This document shows positions 9,714-17,375 of a stretch of 64,000 nucleotides of DNA, piece by piece. The translations under genes were made by a program, and so were the position numbers. The notes below the pieces were generated by a model. That model searched no databases. It had not been told where the DNA came from and saw only the letters and a list, made by a program, of their open reading frames with translations. Each line of letters starts with the position of its first letter. Position 1 is the first letter of the stretch. Origin of the DNA: Sedimentisphaerales bacterium. GTDB taxonomy: Bacteria > Planctomycetota > Phycisphaerae > Sedimentisphaerales > Anaerohalosphaeraceae. The DNA is taken from the NCBI GenBank assembly GCA_016926155.1, contig JAFGPC010000051.1, positions 1 through 64,000 on the forward strand, written 5' to 3'.

Positions 9714-9959
9714 TTAAAGCGATGCGGAAGAGTCGTCATGAACAATGGGCGGATCGGAAACCATGGGAATGACAGTGAACGTATCGCACTTTTTGCACCG
9801 AACAGTCCTCCCACCCAGTTGAGCCGGTACATGGTAGCGACACTCACATCCTTTGCAGTTAAAGGAGATTATTTTTCGTTTTGCACCCGGGTTGGATGAA
9901 GATTGCTGCTGATTTTGACCGGTGTTCCGGGCAGAAGACGGTTCGGGTGAGGGGGTCAT
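9714..9959 (-). CDS. Small zinc-ribbon protein, 81 aa
   Basis: The product has a low-complexity N-terminus rich in Ser, Gln and Pro (about residues 1-27), followed by a compact zinc-ribbon-like module (FNCKGCECRYHVP, then RTVRCKKCDTFTVIP) with two CxxC pairs. This is the layout seen in many planctomycete proteins with a short MJ0042-like ribbon. ATG 9959 is chosen because GTGGAG lies 8 nt upstream. The ATG overlaps the stop codon of the upstream small ORF (ATGA), implying translational coupling. The function is unknown. Confidence 0.6.
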   Translation of the reverse strand: MTPSPEPSSARNTGQNQQQSSSNPGAKRKIISFNCKGCECRYHVPAQLGGRTVRCKKCDTFTVIPMVSDPPIVHDDSSASL

Positions 9960-10156
9960 TTCTCTTGCTCCACTAGAAATTCCGCAATCGGCAGGCTCAC
10001 GATTTTTTCTGTATTGAGCCTGTACCAAAGCCGTTCAATAAAGGGGAAGATGAGGACAAACTCTCTATCCTCGCAGAACCATCGCCAACCTCTCCAAATA
10101 AGACGATGTCCTCCGGTACGTTCCGGACGAACACAATTTAGGTTCGCTCCATTCAC
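9956..10156 (-). CDS. Hypothetical small protein, 66 aa, coupled to the zinc-ribbon gene
   Basis: GTG 10156 is the likely start because GGAGG lies 7 nt upstream. The product is rich in Trp and Arg near its N-terminus (HRLIWRGWRWFCEDREF), with a hydrophobic middle (VLIFPFIERLW), and ends with an acidic tail. It has no predicted signal peptide or clear membrane helix. Its stop overlaps the ATG of the zinc-ribbon ORF by ATGA. I do not recognise the family. The good ribosome binding site and the overlap are the main evidence that it is real. Confidence 0.45.
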   Translation of the reverse strand: MNGANLNCVRPERTGGHRLIWRGWRWFCEDREFVLIFPFIERLWYRLNTEKIVSLPIAEFLVEQEK

Positions 10157-10290
10157 GTCCTTTCCTCCATGGTATCGAGAAAAACAAATACCAGTCACTT
10201 CTATCATACGATGGAGTAAGGAAATTGTCAAATAATAAATTGTAGATAGGCAGATACATCGAGTGGTGCTAATTTGGGCAAGAAGGGGGA

Positions 10291-11223
10291 TTATCGTTTA
10301 GAATGAGCCTTTCCCAGGTGCTGCTGAGCCCAGATCGAAACTCCAGCCCCGAAGAGGAGGATAAGCCCGAAAAGGCCTTGTTGGAGACTTAGCCTCTCTC
10401 CTAGGAAAAGGTTGGATAGGGTATAAACAAAAACGGGTGTCGCCAGAAGCGACAGGGAAGGAATCGTGGCCCCGATCCTTTTGATAGCCGAGTAATACAG
10501 CACATGACTGAGGGCGATTCCTGTGATGGCCGATACGATGGTCCAGATCCAGGCCTTAACTGACAAAGTCAGTGTAGTGCTCATATCACCAAACATCCAG
10601 GCCAGACCAGCCAGTCCCAGGGTGGTGTAAAGACTAATCACGGAAAAACCCACTCTTGAATCAATGTTTTTAAATGTGATTTTGACAGTGATGGCGTAAA
10701 TCGCCCATCCGAATGCTGCCGATAAAGCCATCCATGTCCCTATCATTGTATCGGGGGTCTTGAACTCGGGATGATAAAAGATCACTCCTGTTACACCAAC
10801 GCCGGACAGCAGCATTCCTGACCAGAAACGTTTGCTGCGGATGAGTGTGCGTTCCTGTTCAAAAAAGAACAAGGAAAACGCAGCAATCCAGATCACTGAG
10901 GATTTAACCATCAGGTCCATGAATGCTGGGTCAACATGGTAAAAAGCCGCTGCCCAAAAAGCCTGCAAAATAATATTGGGTACCGATGGCAATAGGGCCA
11001 GCCACCATATTCGTCTCTGGAATCGCCCTGTCCACATGGAGTAAAATAAAAAGGGCAACCAGAATAGACAGGCTGTGCCGTATCGAAGTACATTTTGAGT
11101 CCAACTGTCTACTTCAGTAGTCAGGAGTTTGATGAAAATCGGCGCGCCGGCCCAGCAGGCCATGGCGACAAGAATGGCAGTCGTGGCGGCCGGATCAATT
11201 TTACGCTGGGGCGGGGTGTCCAT
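10291..11223 (-). CDS. DMT-superfamily (EamA) transporter
   Basis: The 310-aa product has about ten hydrophobic segments arranged as two EamA repeats (about residues 12-150 and 160-300), the hallmark of the drug/metabolite exporter superfamily. Members export amino acids, sugars or drugs across the inner membrane, and the substrate cannot be read from sequence. The repeat features include a GGxP-less first loop, a short positive loop (FFFEQERTLIRSKR), and a closing helix with TPVFVYTLSNLFLGERLS, the usual family signature near the end of the second repeat. It starts 13 nt after the stop of the transglutaminase-like gene, so the two are probably co-transcribed. Confidence 0.88.
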   Translation of the reverse strand: MDTPPQRKIDPAATTAILVAMACWAGAPIFIKLLTTEVDSWTQNVLRYGTACLFWLPFLFYSMWTGRFQRRIWWLALLPSVPNIILQAFWAAAFYHVDPAFMDLMVKSSVIWIAAFSLFFFEQERTLIRSKRFWSGMLLSGVGVTGVIFYHPEFKTPDTMIGTWMALSAAFGWAIYAITVKITFKNIDSRVGFSVISLYTTLGLAGLAWMFGDMSTTLTLSVKAWIWTIVSAITGIALSHVLYYSAIKRIGATIPSLSLLATPVFVYTLSNLFLGERLSLQQGLFGLILLFGAGVSIWAQQHLGKAHSKR

Positions 11224-11236
11224 TCTGGATGGGATC

Positions 11237-12937
11237 CTACGGATTTATAGAGAAGATATTTTGCAGACCTTTGGTCGAGGGGAAGGAATAGTCCCGATCG
11301 GCCCGAACAATAGCCTGATTTGTTTCTATTTCCACGGATATGGCTTGAGTAGGATCACTTGCTTGCAGGACATTCGCCAGAGTAATTGCTTTTTCCACGC
11401 CGTCACCTGTCCCGTAGTTGGCCACTTCGTCGGGCTGAGCCAAGCGCTTGCCGTCATAGATTGAAGCCTGTGGCATGGCAGCGAGCCAACCATAGATCTG
11501 AGAGGTGTCCTTTTCCTTACACATCTCAATCGAAACGGGATTACGTTCGACCGCAGCCTTAATGAACGGTTGCCAGTCGCAGCGCTCCATATCGCGATAC
11601 GCATAAAAGGCCAGATCAGCGGTTTCACTCTTGTCCCGAATGCTTTGCAGATAATCGATAATCTCCTGCCGATCCATTTCGGGACGCAGAACAATCGGTT
11701 CAGAGGAGATGTACTGTTTTTTTGAAGATGGCAATCGCGGTTCGAGATGGATGAACTCGTATAATTCCTGTACAAAATTTGTGCTGTCCGGCATCACAGC
11801 CGCCAGGTATGCTGCCAGCTTTTCCCGATCTTTTTCCTGCCGCATATGGATATTTTCATATCGGAGAAAAGCCATAAGCTGCTCACAGCAGATGCGGTCG
11901 GCGTATTTGTAAATCGAAAAATCTTCACTGGAAACATCTTCAAGAAGCTTGTCAAAGGTATGATCGGCAATGCGGTAATCGCTCCCGTGTTCGTATGCGA
12001 ATAACACTTCGGCCCGGACGAACATGGCCTCTCCACGACGATGTCGACAGAACTGGAAATGCCGATGGTACTGACGATATGTTCGAAGGAAATTAGCAAA
12101 CATCATCGCATCCAGTTTGGCTGTCAGGTACTCACCAAGTTGATTTTGAAAGTGTTCATAGGCCTTTGGATCGATTGTGGCTTGATCGTACAGGCAATGA
12201 ATATAGCCGGTATTATGGGCGACGATAGTAACCTGTTCATTGCGTAGCGCCCGCTGGGCCTTATTGCTGATCTCGGTGCCGTTAAACCACATACTTTTCG
12301 TTACCAGCCGACGGTTGTTGGTGATCACACCATCCCGAATATCGATGAAGTTTTGTGAGTGCAAAGGTGTCAGCACCATGAAAATATCTTCAAGCGGAAT
12401 TCCGCATACAATAAACGCTGCCGCCGCATAGAGTGTAGAGAGCGATACGCATTCACCCGCTCCGGTCTGATAACCGTCTTTGAATCGAAAAGCAGTCATG
12501 GCCTCGACCGTTTCGGTTTTCCAAAAGGGAATAATATCTCCAGCATACTGATCCAGGCCAAAATGGCGACGGATATCGACATCGAAATAGTATTGATCGC
12601 CGGTATAACCGAACAATGCGTTGGAGCGGGCAATCTCTTCCGGCGGGATAAAGTCCTTGAAACGATTCAGTTCCATATTTTTGTCTGTCAAGCCCCATGT
12701 ATTCAGGTCAAGGTTGAACTCATACTCGTCCATGATGTACTGTTTGAGACGCATAAGCCTTTTGTAAGGACTCTTATTCTGCAGCTTCCGGAAGGTGTCT
12801 TCCTGACGCCATTGCCAGATAATCGGACTCATGATATTGGCCAGAACCAGGCTATACTGCAGTTCCGGGAAGACAAAAACTTCCATATCAGACAAGGTGA
12901 TTGCCGAGCTGTATTTTTCCAGTTTCTTTGGATCCAT
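11237..12937 (-). CDS. Large uncharacterised protein with transglutaminase-like Cys/His region
   Basis: The start is ATG 12937 (MDPKKLEKY), with AAAGGAA upstream; the frame stays open further upstream but without a ribosome binding site. The 566-aa product has no signal peptide or membrane helix and is probably cytoplasmic. Around residues 160-215 is a stretch (YQTGAGECVSLSTLYAAAAF, then a hydrophobic turn and LTPLHSQNFIDI) that resembles the Cys-helix and His-Asn core of transglutaminase-like or papain-like folds. The rest is helical and rich in Tyr, Phe and Arg, and I do not recognise it. It is followed 13 nt downstream by an EamA transporter and preceded by a flavin split-barrel gene. Proteolysis, amide hydrolysis or a non-catalytic role are all possible. 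Confidence 0.75.
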   Translation of the reverse strand: MDPKKLEKYSSAITLSDMEVFVFPELQYSLVLANIMSPIIWQWRQEDTFRKLQNKSPYKRLMRLKQYIMDEYEFNLDLNTWGLTDKNMELNRFKDFIPPEEIARSNALFGYTGDQYYFDVDIRRHFGLDQYAGDIIPFWKTETVEAMTAFRFKDGYQTGAGECVSLSTLYAAAAFIVCGIPLEDIFMVLTPLHSQNFIDIRDGVITNNRRLVTKSMWFNGTEISNKAQRALRNEQVTIVAHNTGYIHCLYDQATIDPKAYEHFQNQLGEYLTAKLDAMMFANFLRTYRQYHRHFQFCRHRRGEAMFVRAEVLFAYEHGSDYRIADHTFDKLLEDVSSEDFSIYKYADRICCEQLMAFLRYENIHMRQEKDREKLAAYLAAVMPDSTNFVQELYEFIHLEPRLPSSKKQYISSEPIVLRPEMDRQEIIDYLQSIRDKSETADLAFYAYRDMERCDWQPFIKAAVERNPVSIEMCKEKDTSQIYGWLAAMPQASIYDGKRLAQPDEVANYGTGDGVEKAITLANVLQASDPTQAISVEIETNQAIVRADRDYSFPSTKGLQNIFSINP

Positions 12938-13080
12938 GAATGGTTCCTTTACCTTAAAACGAAAAGCAGGGGCATGACGATTGTAAGATACAAAGAAGAT
13001 GAATGCAACCCAGATCGATGCCACGAGTCAAATTTCGACACCCCTTCTTTGTGCGGACGCCGAAAAACGATTTGTCGAAT

Positions 13081-13464
13081 CTATCCACCCACTAGGGGAC
13101 GGATGTGATCGATGCGAAAATAAACCACACTTTTGGCTTCTTCGTCACAAGCATGCGGTTTTTCGCGACGGCGCATTTGCTCGACCAGGGCCGGTTCACT
13201 GTCTTCCGCAACCTTGGTCAGGTATAACCGTTTTCCTGTATATCCAGGTCCGTCCTCGATGAAGAGATAGCAGGCCTGCGAATTGGTCTGAAGGTTGTCG
13301 TAGGTGAGCCTTTCCCGCATGATAAAGGCGGCCGTTCCATCGTCCTGGAGATGAGGACGGGCATAGATGGCGCTGTCTACCTGTCCCTGCTCATTGGCTG
13401 TAGATAACACACCCGTACCCTGTGTTTTTTCGAAATACTGCTTTAATTCTTGTGAATCAGTCAT
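13081..13464 (-). CDS. Pyridoxamine 5'-phosphate oxidase-like flavin split-barrel protein
   Basis: ATG 13464 is chosen because GGGAG lies 7 nt upstream; the open frame upstream has no ribosome binding site. The 127-aa product has the short PNPOx-like split barrel: TGVLSTANEQGQVDSAIYAR near the N-terminus, then AAFIMRERLTYDNLQTN and ACYLFIED, the usual FMN-binding strands. These small proteins bind FMN or F420 and often act as general reductases. It lies 143 nt upstream of the transglutaminase-like gene on the same strand, and divergent from a redoxin gene. Confidence 0.8.
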   Translation of the reverse strand: MTDSQELKQYFEKTQGTGVLSTANEQGQVDSAIYARPHLQDDGTAAFIMRERLTYDNLQTNSQACYLFIEDGPGYTGKRLYLTKVAEDSEPALVEQMRRREKPHACDEEAKSVVYFRIDHIRPLVGG

Positions 13465-13673
13465 ATTGGATCTCCCAAATTCTGGTTTGCCGAATATACG
13501 CATTTTATGGCACTTTGCTCGCTGGAAAACGTAAAAACATATTTTTTTAGAATATGGAAGAGCGTTTTTTCCTGTTGCGAACGAACCGGGAATCCGTAAA
13601 ATGGGTAAGATACGATGGAACGGCTTTCTTGCATGGGGTAGATTGAACAAGGCAGCTATGTGGAGGTACTAGA

Positions 13674-14255
13674 ATGGCTTTTACACTGCAAATTGGCGAT
13701 AAAGCTCCGGATTTCTCCTTACCTGCGACCGATGGAAATACCTATTCACTGGACAGTTTTTCCGATGCCAAAGTGCTGGTTGTTTTTTTCACATGCAACC
13801 ATTGTCCTTATGTGCTTGGATCGGATGAGACCACCCGCGCGACAGCCCTGAAATACGCTCCGAAGGATGTGGCTTTTGTCGGAATCAACAGTAACAGCCC
13901 AAATACTTATAAGGAAGATTCGTTTGAAAATATGATCGTTCGAATGGACGAACAGCGGTTTCCCTGGGCCTATCTGTATGATGCGACGCAGGATGTGGCC
14001 AGGACGTACGGAGCCTTGCGGACGCCTCATTTCTTTGTATTCGATGAGAACCGTCGGTTGGTGTATACGGGTCGGGCCCTGGACAATCCGCGCGATCCGA
14101 AAAAGGCGACCGTGAATGATCTGGAAAAGGCGATGGATCAACTGCTGGACGGCCGGGAGATCGATGTGAAGATAACCAATCCCATCGGATGCAATGTAAA
14201 ATGGGACGGCAAGGATGCACATTGGATGCCGCCGGAAGCATGCGATTTGGTATAG
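13674..14255 (+). CDS. Thioredoxin-fold redoxin (AhpC/TSA-like)
   Basis: This is a 193-aa redoxin. It opens with the family start [14 protein letters not shown] and carries the active-site motif TCNHCPYV (CxxC followed by Pro) near residue 43, then [19 protein letters not shown] with the cis-Pro loop. Length and motif match the soluble thioredoxin-like family seen in planctomycetes and Bacteroidetes that reduces peroxides or disulfides. There is no signal peptide, so it is cytoplasmic. GGAGG lies 8 nt before the ATG. The C-terminus adds a Cys-containing tail ([17 protein letters not shown]) which could supply a resolving cysteine. The next gene starts 66 nt downstream on the same strand. Confidence 0.9.
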   Translation: MAFTLQIGDKAPDFSLPATDGNTYSLDSFSDAKVLVVFFTCNHCPYVLGSDETTRATALKYAPKDVAFVGINSNSPNTYKEDSFENMIVRMDEQRFPWAYLYDATQDVARTYGALRTPHFFVFDENRRLVYTGRALDNPRDPKKATVNDLEKAMDQLLDGREIDVKITNPIGCNVKWDGKDAHWMPPEACDLV

Positions 14256-14321
14256 TGTGCTCTGGCCTGTACAGCAATTGTGTGAACGAGAAAGAAGCGA
14301 TTTGTTTGTAAGGAGGCGGCT

Positions 14322-15932
14322 GTGAAGCGTAAAATATGGGCAATTTTCTTCATTTCGTTGTGTAATACTGCACTGTTATCGGCGGGGGAATATCCCCTGT
14401 GGGACCTGGGTAATCAGGAGAAGGACCTATTACGCGTTTCAACTCTGTTCACAGCGCAGAATGTCCGTGACTATCTTTCCAGCGAAGAAGGTATCGATCA
14501 GGCAATCGACTGGTGTAAGAAAACCGGCGTAACGCGGGTATTCATCGAAACCTTCCGTGATGGATACTGGGCTTCGCGGCAAACCCTGAAACATGCCAGG
14601 GATCGATTTCGACAGGCCGGTTTCGATGTAGCCGGTTGCGTCACGACAACCAAATTAGGCAAACTGGGTACAGGCTGGAGCCTCATCTCCTGTTATACTG
14701 ATGTGCCCACACAGGAGTTGTTGCAAAAGATCTTTGAATATACGGCTTCCATGTTCGATTTGATTATGATCGATGACTTTCTTTTCGTCGATTGTAAATG
14801 TGAAGCATGTAAAAATGCCAAAGGCCAGAAGAGTTGGGTTGATTATCGATGTGATCTGATGGTTCAGTGCAGCCGTCAGCGGATACTTGCCGCCTCCCGG
14901 AAGGTGAATCCGAACGTCAAAATCATTATCAAGTACCCTCAATGGTACGATGATTTCCACAATCGGGGCTATGAGGTCCTCCGGCAGAGCCGGGATTTTG
15001 ACTTTACATGGGTAGGCACCGAAACCCGTGACTATGACGATCCCCGATGGGGGGGCAAGGTACAGTATGAGGCATATTTCATCATGCGCTGGCTGGGCGA
15101 AATAGGCGGGGACAAATGTGGCGGAGGCTGGTTCGATTGGCTTGGCACCACCGAAAAGACATACCTGGAACAGGCCAACCAGACGATCCTCGCCGATGCG
15201 AAGGAGATGATGCTGTTTTGTTATGGAGGTCTGCAAAACTCTACCGGACCGGCCAATGTCGCCCTGCTGCGAAAAGAAATGCCCAACCTGTTTCGACTGG
15301 CCCGTCTGGTGCGGGGAAAACCCATCCGCGGTGTCCAGGCCCCCAAGCCGCCCAGCAGTGATGCAGGCAAGGAAATGTATGTGTACGATTTTGTCGGAAT
15401 GATGGGAATTCCGTTGGTCCCTACCGCGACTATTAATGCCGATGTCGCTGCCGCTTTTTATCCGGTACATGTGCTGAAGGATACGCAGTTCCGCCAGAAG
15501 TTTATGCAAATGCTGTCGGAGGAAAAACCAGTATTGATCACGGATGGACTGGCCGGCAGCATTCCCATGGATCGCAGGCTAAGACCGAATCTGAAGATTC
15601 TGAAGGTGGATGGCTCCCCTAAAAATCTTTTGAAACTTGGACGATTGGAACTGAATGAAATCCGCAATCCTCTGCTCAAGCCGTTTGGCTTGCAGCTCGA
15701 TGCCCCCAATAAGGTTGGGCTCTATCTATTTGACGAAGACCTGATCGTTCTTGAAAACTTTAATGACGAAGCGGTTGAAGTGACGCTCCGATTTGATAAG
15801 CCTGTTGGCAAGAAATTAGTTCTCACTATCCCCGGGGACACCCAACCGGGCTTTGCCGGAACCGATTCGGAATTGAGTATCGAATCATTTCCTCCAAGAA
15901 CACTAGTGGCCTTTCAGTTAATACAGAATTAG
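14322..15932 (+). CDS. Secreted TIM-barrel-like protein, probable glycoside hydrolase relative
   Basis: The start is GTG 14322, preceded by AAGGAGG. The 536-aa product has a signal peptide (residues 1-21). The middle (about 40-350) reads like a beta/alpha barrel: VTRVFIETFRDGYW, DVAGCVTTTKLG, a strand ending FDLIMIDDFLF with an acidic pair, and VKIIIKYPQWYDD. A Cys pair (CKCEAC) follows the acidic strand. The last 80 residues look like a small beta-sandwich (VGLYLFDEDLIVLENF). I know relatives as hypothetical secreted glycosyl-hydrolase-like proteins of planctomycetes, with no assay known to me. The gene is convergent with a pectate lyase, and its 3' end is only 22 bp from the lyase stop. Confidence 0.7.
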   Translation: MKRKIWAIFFISLCNTALLSAGEYPLWDLGNQEKDLLRVSTLFTAQNVRDYLSSEEGIDQAIDWCKKTGVTRVFIETFRDGYWASRQTLKHARDRFRQAGFDVAGCVTTTKLGKLGTGWSLISCYTDVPTQELLQKIFEYTASMFDLIMIDDFLFVDCKCEACKNAKGQKSWVDYRCDLMVQCSRQRILAASRKVNPNVKIIIKYPQWYDDFHNRGYEVLRQSRDFDFTWVGTETRDYDDPRWGGKVQYEAYFIMRWLGEIGGDKCGGGWFDWLGTTEKTYLEQANQTILADAKEMMLFCYGGLQNSTGPANVALLRKEMPNLFRLARLVRGKPIRGVQAPKPPSSDAGKEMYVYDFVGMMGIPLVPTATINADVAAAFYPVHVLKDTQFRQKFMQMLSEEKPVLITDGLAGSIPMDRRLRPNLKILKVDGSPKNLLKLGRLELNEIRNPLLKPFGLQLDAPNKVGLYLFDEDLIVLENFNDEAVEVTLRFDKPVGKKLVLTIPGDTQPGFAGTDSELSIESFPPRTLVAFQLIQN

Positions 15933-15954
15933 CCTGACGAAACGAACAGAAGAA

Positions 15955-17028
15955 TTATTGGTTTGCAAGCTGCTTTTTCCAGGCAGGATAATCCCTTTCC
16001 AGCAATTGCATAGGTCCGGAAGTGTACCAGCTGTAACTGTTGCGCCGTTCGTAGGAAATCTCGTCCATATTATAACGGATAATCCCATCCCGGCTGCAGA
16101 AGATAGGTCGATTGGTCCCAATCTCATAAAACCGTGCCCAGAGAGGCTCGGCGTCCGGATTGGGAACGATTGTCTTGTCATAGCCTCGTGGTGAGTCCGG
16201 GGCCGGTTTTCTGATTTGACGAATTCCTGTAATCTTTACTTCTTCGAACCAGGCGACAGCCGATTTGATGGCTTCTGCAATCTCCGGGGTGGGATTTTCA
16301 ATCTGCATCAGAAAGTGGACAATGCCCACGCTTTCTGAGCCGCTTAAAGAAGGCTTTTCATAGCTGCGGGCTTCGGCAGGCTTCAGAGTCTTTTCATCGT
16401 GCTGGGCGCACCATGCCAGCCGCTTGCCATTTACGATAATCTGACATCGCAGGATACAGTCAACCCCTCTGGTAACGGCTGCTCCGGCCTTGTCCATTTG
16501 TTCGCGATCCACAAAGCGATAAAGCTCTTTTCCAGTTGAGATATCCCTTAAAAGTGTCAAGACGTTGACCATCGCGTTGTCGTTGAAGGTGATATGCCCA
16601 TAGTAGCCGCGGGTATTGGGATAAAATTGCGGCCAGCCCCCATTAGAATACTGCGCTCGCAGAAGATAATCGAATCCTGTATTAAAAGCATCTTTGAATC
16701 GTTTCTGATTGGTGGCATTTACCATCCGAGCCAGATACTGCATTTGGACGGATGTGCCGCCGTTATCGATGGTCGAATCATTACGGCTTTTGTCCTGTAT
16801 AAGTTTCGCTTTGGCTTTACTGTCAAGGGGCTGGGCCATATCGATGTTCTTGTGCCAGCCGCCATCATTTCGTTGATAGAGCAGAACATTGTCGGCAATC
16901 CGAATGGCTTCCTTGCTGCTATACCAGGCATTCGGCTGACGGAGGCATTGCCTCCACGAAATCGCTGCACATGGAGTAGAAAGAACCATTCCAATGAGTG
17001 TAACCGATAAAACCTGAAATAATTTCAT
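15955..17028 (-). CDS. pelA: Pectate lyase, polysaccharide lyase family 10 (PelA type)
   Basis: This secreted enzyme cleaves polygalacturonate by beta-elimination. ATG 17028 is chosen because a signal peptide (residues 1-20, ending AAI) starts there; the frame is open upstream but does not look coding. The mature protein has the PL10 alpha/alpha toroid layout: ADNVLLYQRNDGGWHKNID near the N-terminus, STIDNGGTSVQM, the repeat RAQYSNGGWPQFYPNTRGYY followed by ITFNDNAM, and AWCAQHDEKTLKPAEARSYE before the C-terminal conserved segment. The length (357 aa) is typical. The gene is divergent from the leucine operon and convergent with the TIM-barrel-like gene, and fits the plant-polysaccharide theme of the window. 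Confidence 0.93.
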   Translation of the reverse strand: MKLFQVLSVTLIGMVLSTPCAAISWRQCLRQPNAWYSSKEAIRIADNVLLYQRNDGGWHKNIDMAQPLDSKAKAKLIQDKSRNDSTIDNGGTSVQMQYLARMVNATNQKRFKDAFNTGFDYLLRAQYSNGGWPQFYPNTRGYYGHITFNDNAMVNVLTLLRDISTGKELYRFVDREQMDKAGAAVTRGVDCILRCQIIVNGKRLAWCAQHDEKTLKPAEARSYEKPSLSGSESVGIVHFLMQIENPTPEIAEAIKSAVAWFEEVKITGIRQIRKPAPDSPRGYDKTIVPNPDAEPLWARFYEIGTNRPIFCSRDGIIRYNMDEISYERRNSYSWYTSGPMQLLERDYPAWKKQLANQ

Positions 17029-17187
17029 AAGCCACTCGACTTCATTTTCGACGACCAGATATTGTGATTGATGTATTATTATACAGAAAAGTATCTCGGA
17101 AAGCACGCAGGGGCTGATTTTAGAATTTGATTTTTTTCGAAAACACCTATTGCAATTTTCTGGTATGACGATATAGTTAGAGGAACT

Positions 17188-17259
17188 ATGAAACGTAGCC
17201 AAGTGACAATGCGAATGATTTCAGCCGAATTGATCGGGCTGCTTCTGCTGCGCCTCTAG
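17188..17259 (+). CDS. leuL: Leucine-rich leader peptide upstream of leuA
   Basis: A 23-codon ORF starts at ATG 17188 with AGAGGA 3 nt upstream and ends TAG 17257-17259. The peptide reads MKRSQVTMRMISA followed by ELIGLLLLRL, so six of its last nine residues are Leu (codons TTG, CTG, CTT, CTG, CTG, CTC). It lies 116 nt before the 2-isopropylmalate synthase gene. Short Leu-rich ORFs at this position are the known hallmark of leucine-sensing transcription attenuation. A perfect 6-bp hairpin overlaps its stop codon. The ORF is too short to be an ordinary gene and matches the operon product exactly, so a regulatory role is the best reading. I give it the traditional leuL name by position only. 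Confidence 0.75.
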   Translation: MKRSQVTMRMISAELIGLLLLRL

Positions 17260-17264
17260 GCGCA
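17249..17264 (+). promoter_or_regulatory. Hairpin across the leader-peptide stop codon
   Basis: TGCGCC (17249-17254) and GGCGCA (17259-17264) pair perfectly around a TCTA loop containing part of the TAG stop. A ribosome stalled at the Leu codons or at the stop would change this pairing. No U-rich tract follows it, and no classical terminator is visible between 17265 and the leuA ATG. Control may therefore work by translation or by Rho rather than by an intrinsic terminator. Confidence 0.5.
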
Positions 17265-17375
17265 ATGAATAAACTCTTACATATCTCAAATCCTCAATTT
17301 CCTGATTTTCAATGGAATTTCCGCGTTTTGTAGGCCATAATCGCCTGCTGCGTTTGGATCGACAGGAGAAAAACC

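Noticed and set aside
14655-15509. 284-aa antisense ORF within the TIM-barrel-like gene
   Set aside because: Shadow frame of a gene with a signal peptide and good ribosome binding site; no domain.
17150-17177. TTGCAA and TATAGT as a promoter for the leu leader
   Set aside because: The transcript would start inside or after the leader-peptide ribosome binding site, so it cannot be the promoter of the leader as read here. A weaker upstream promoter is more likely but not identified.
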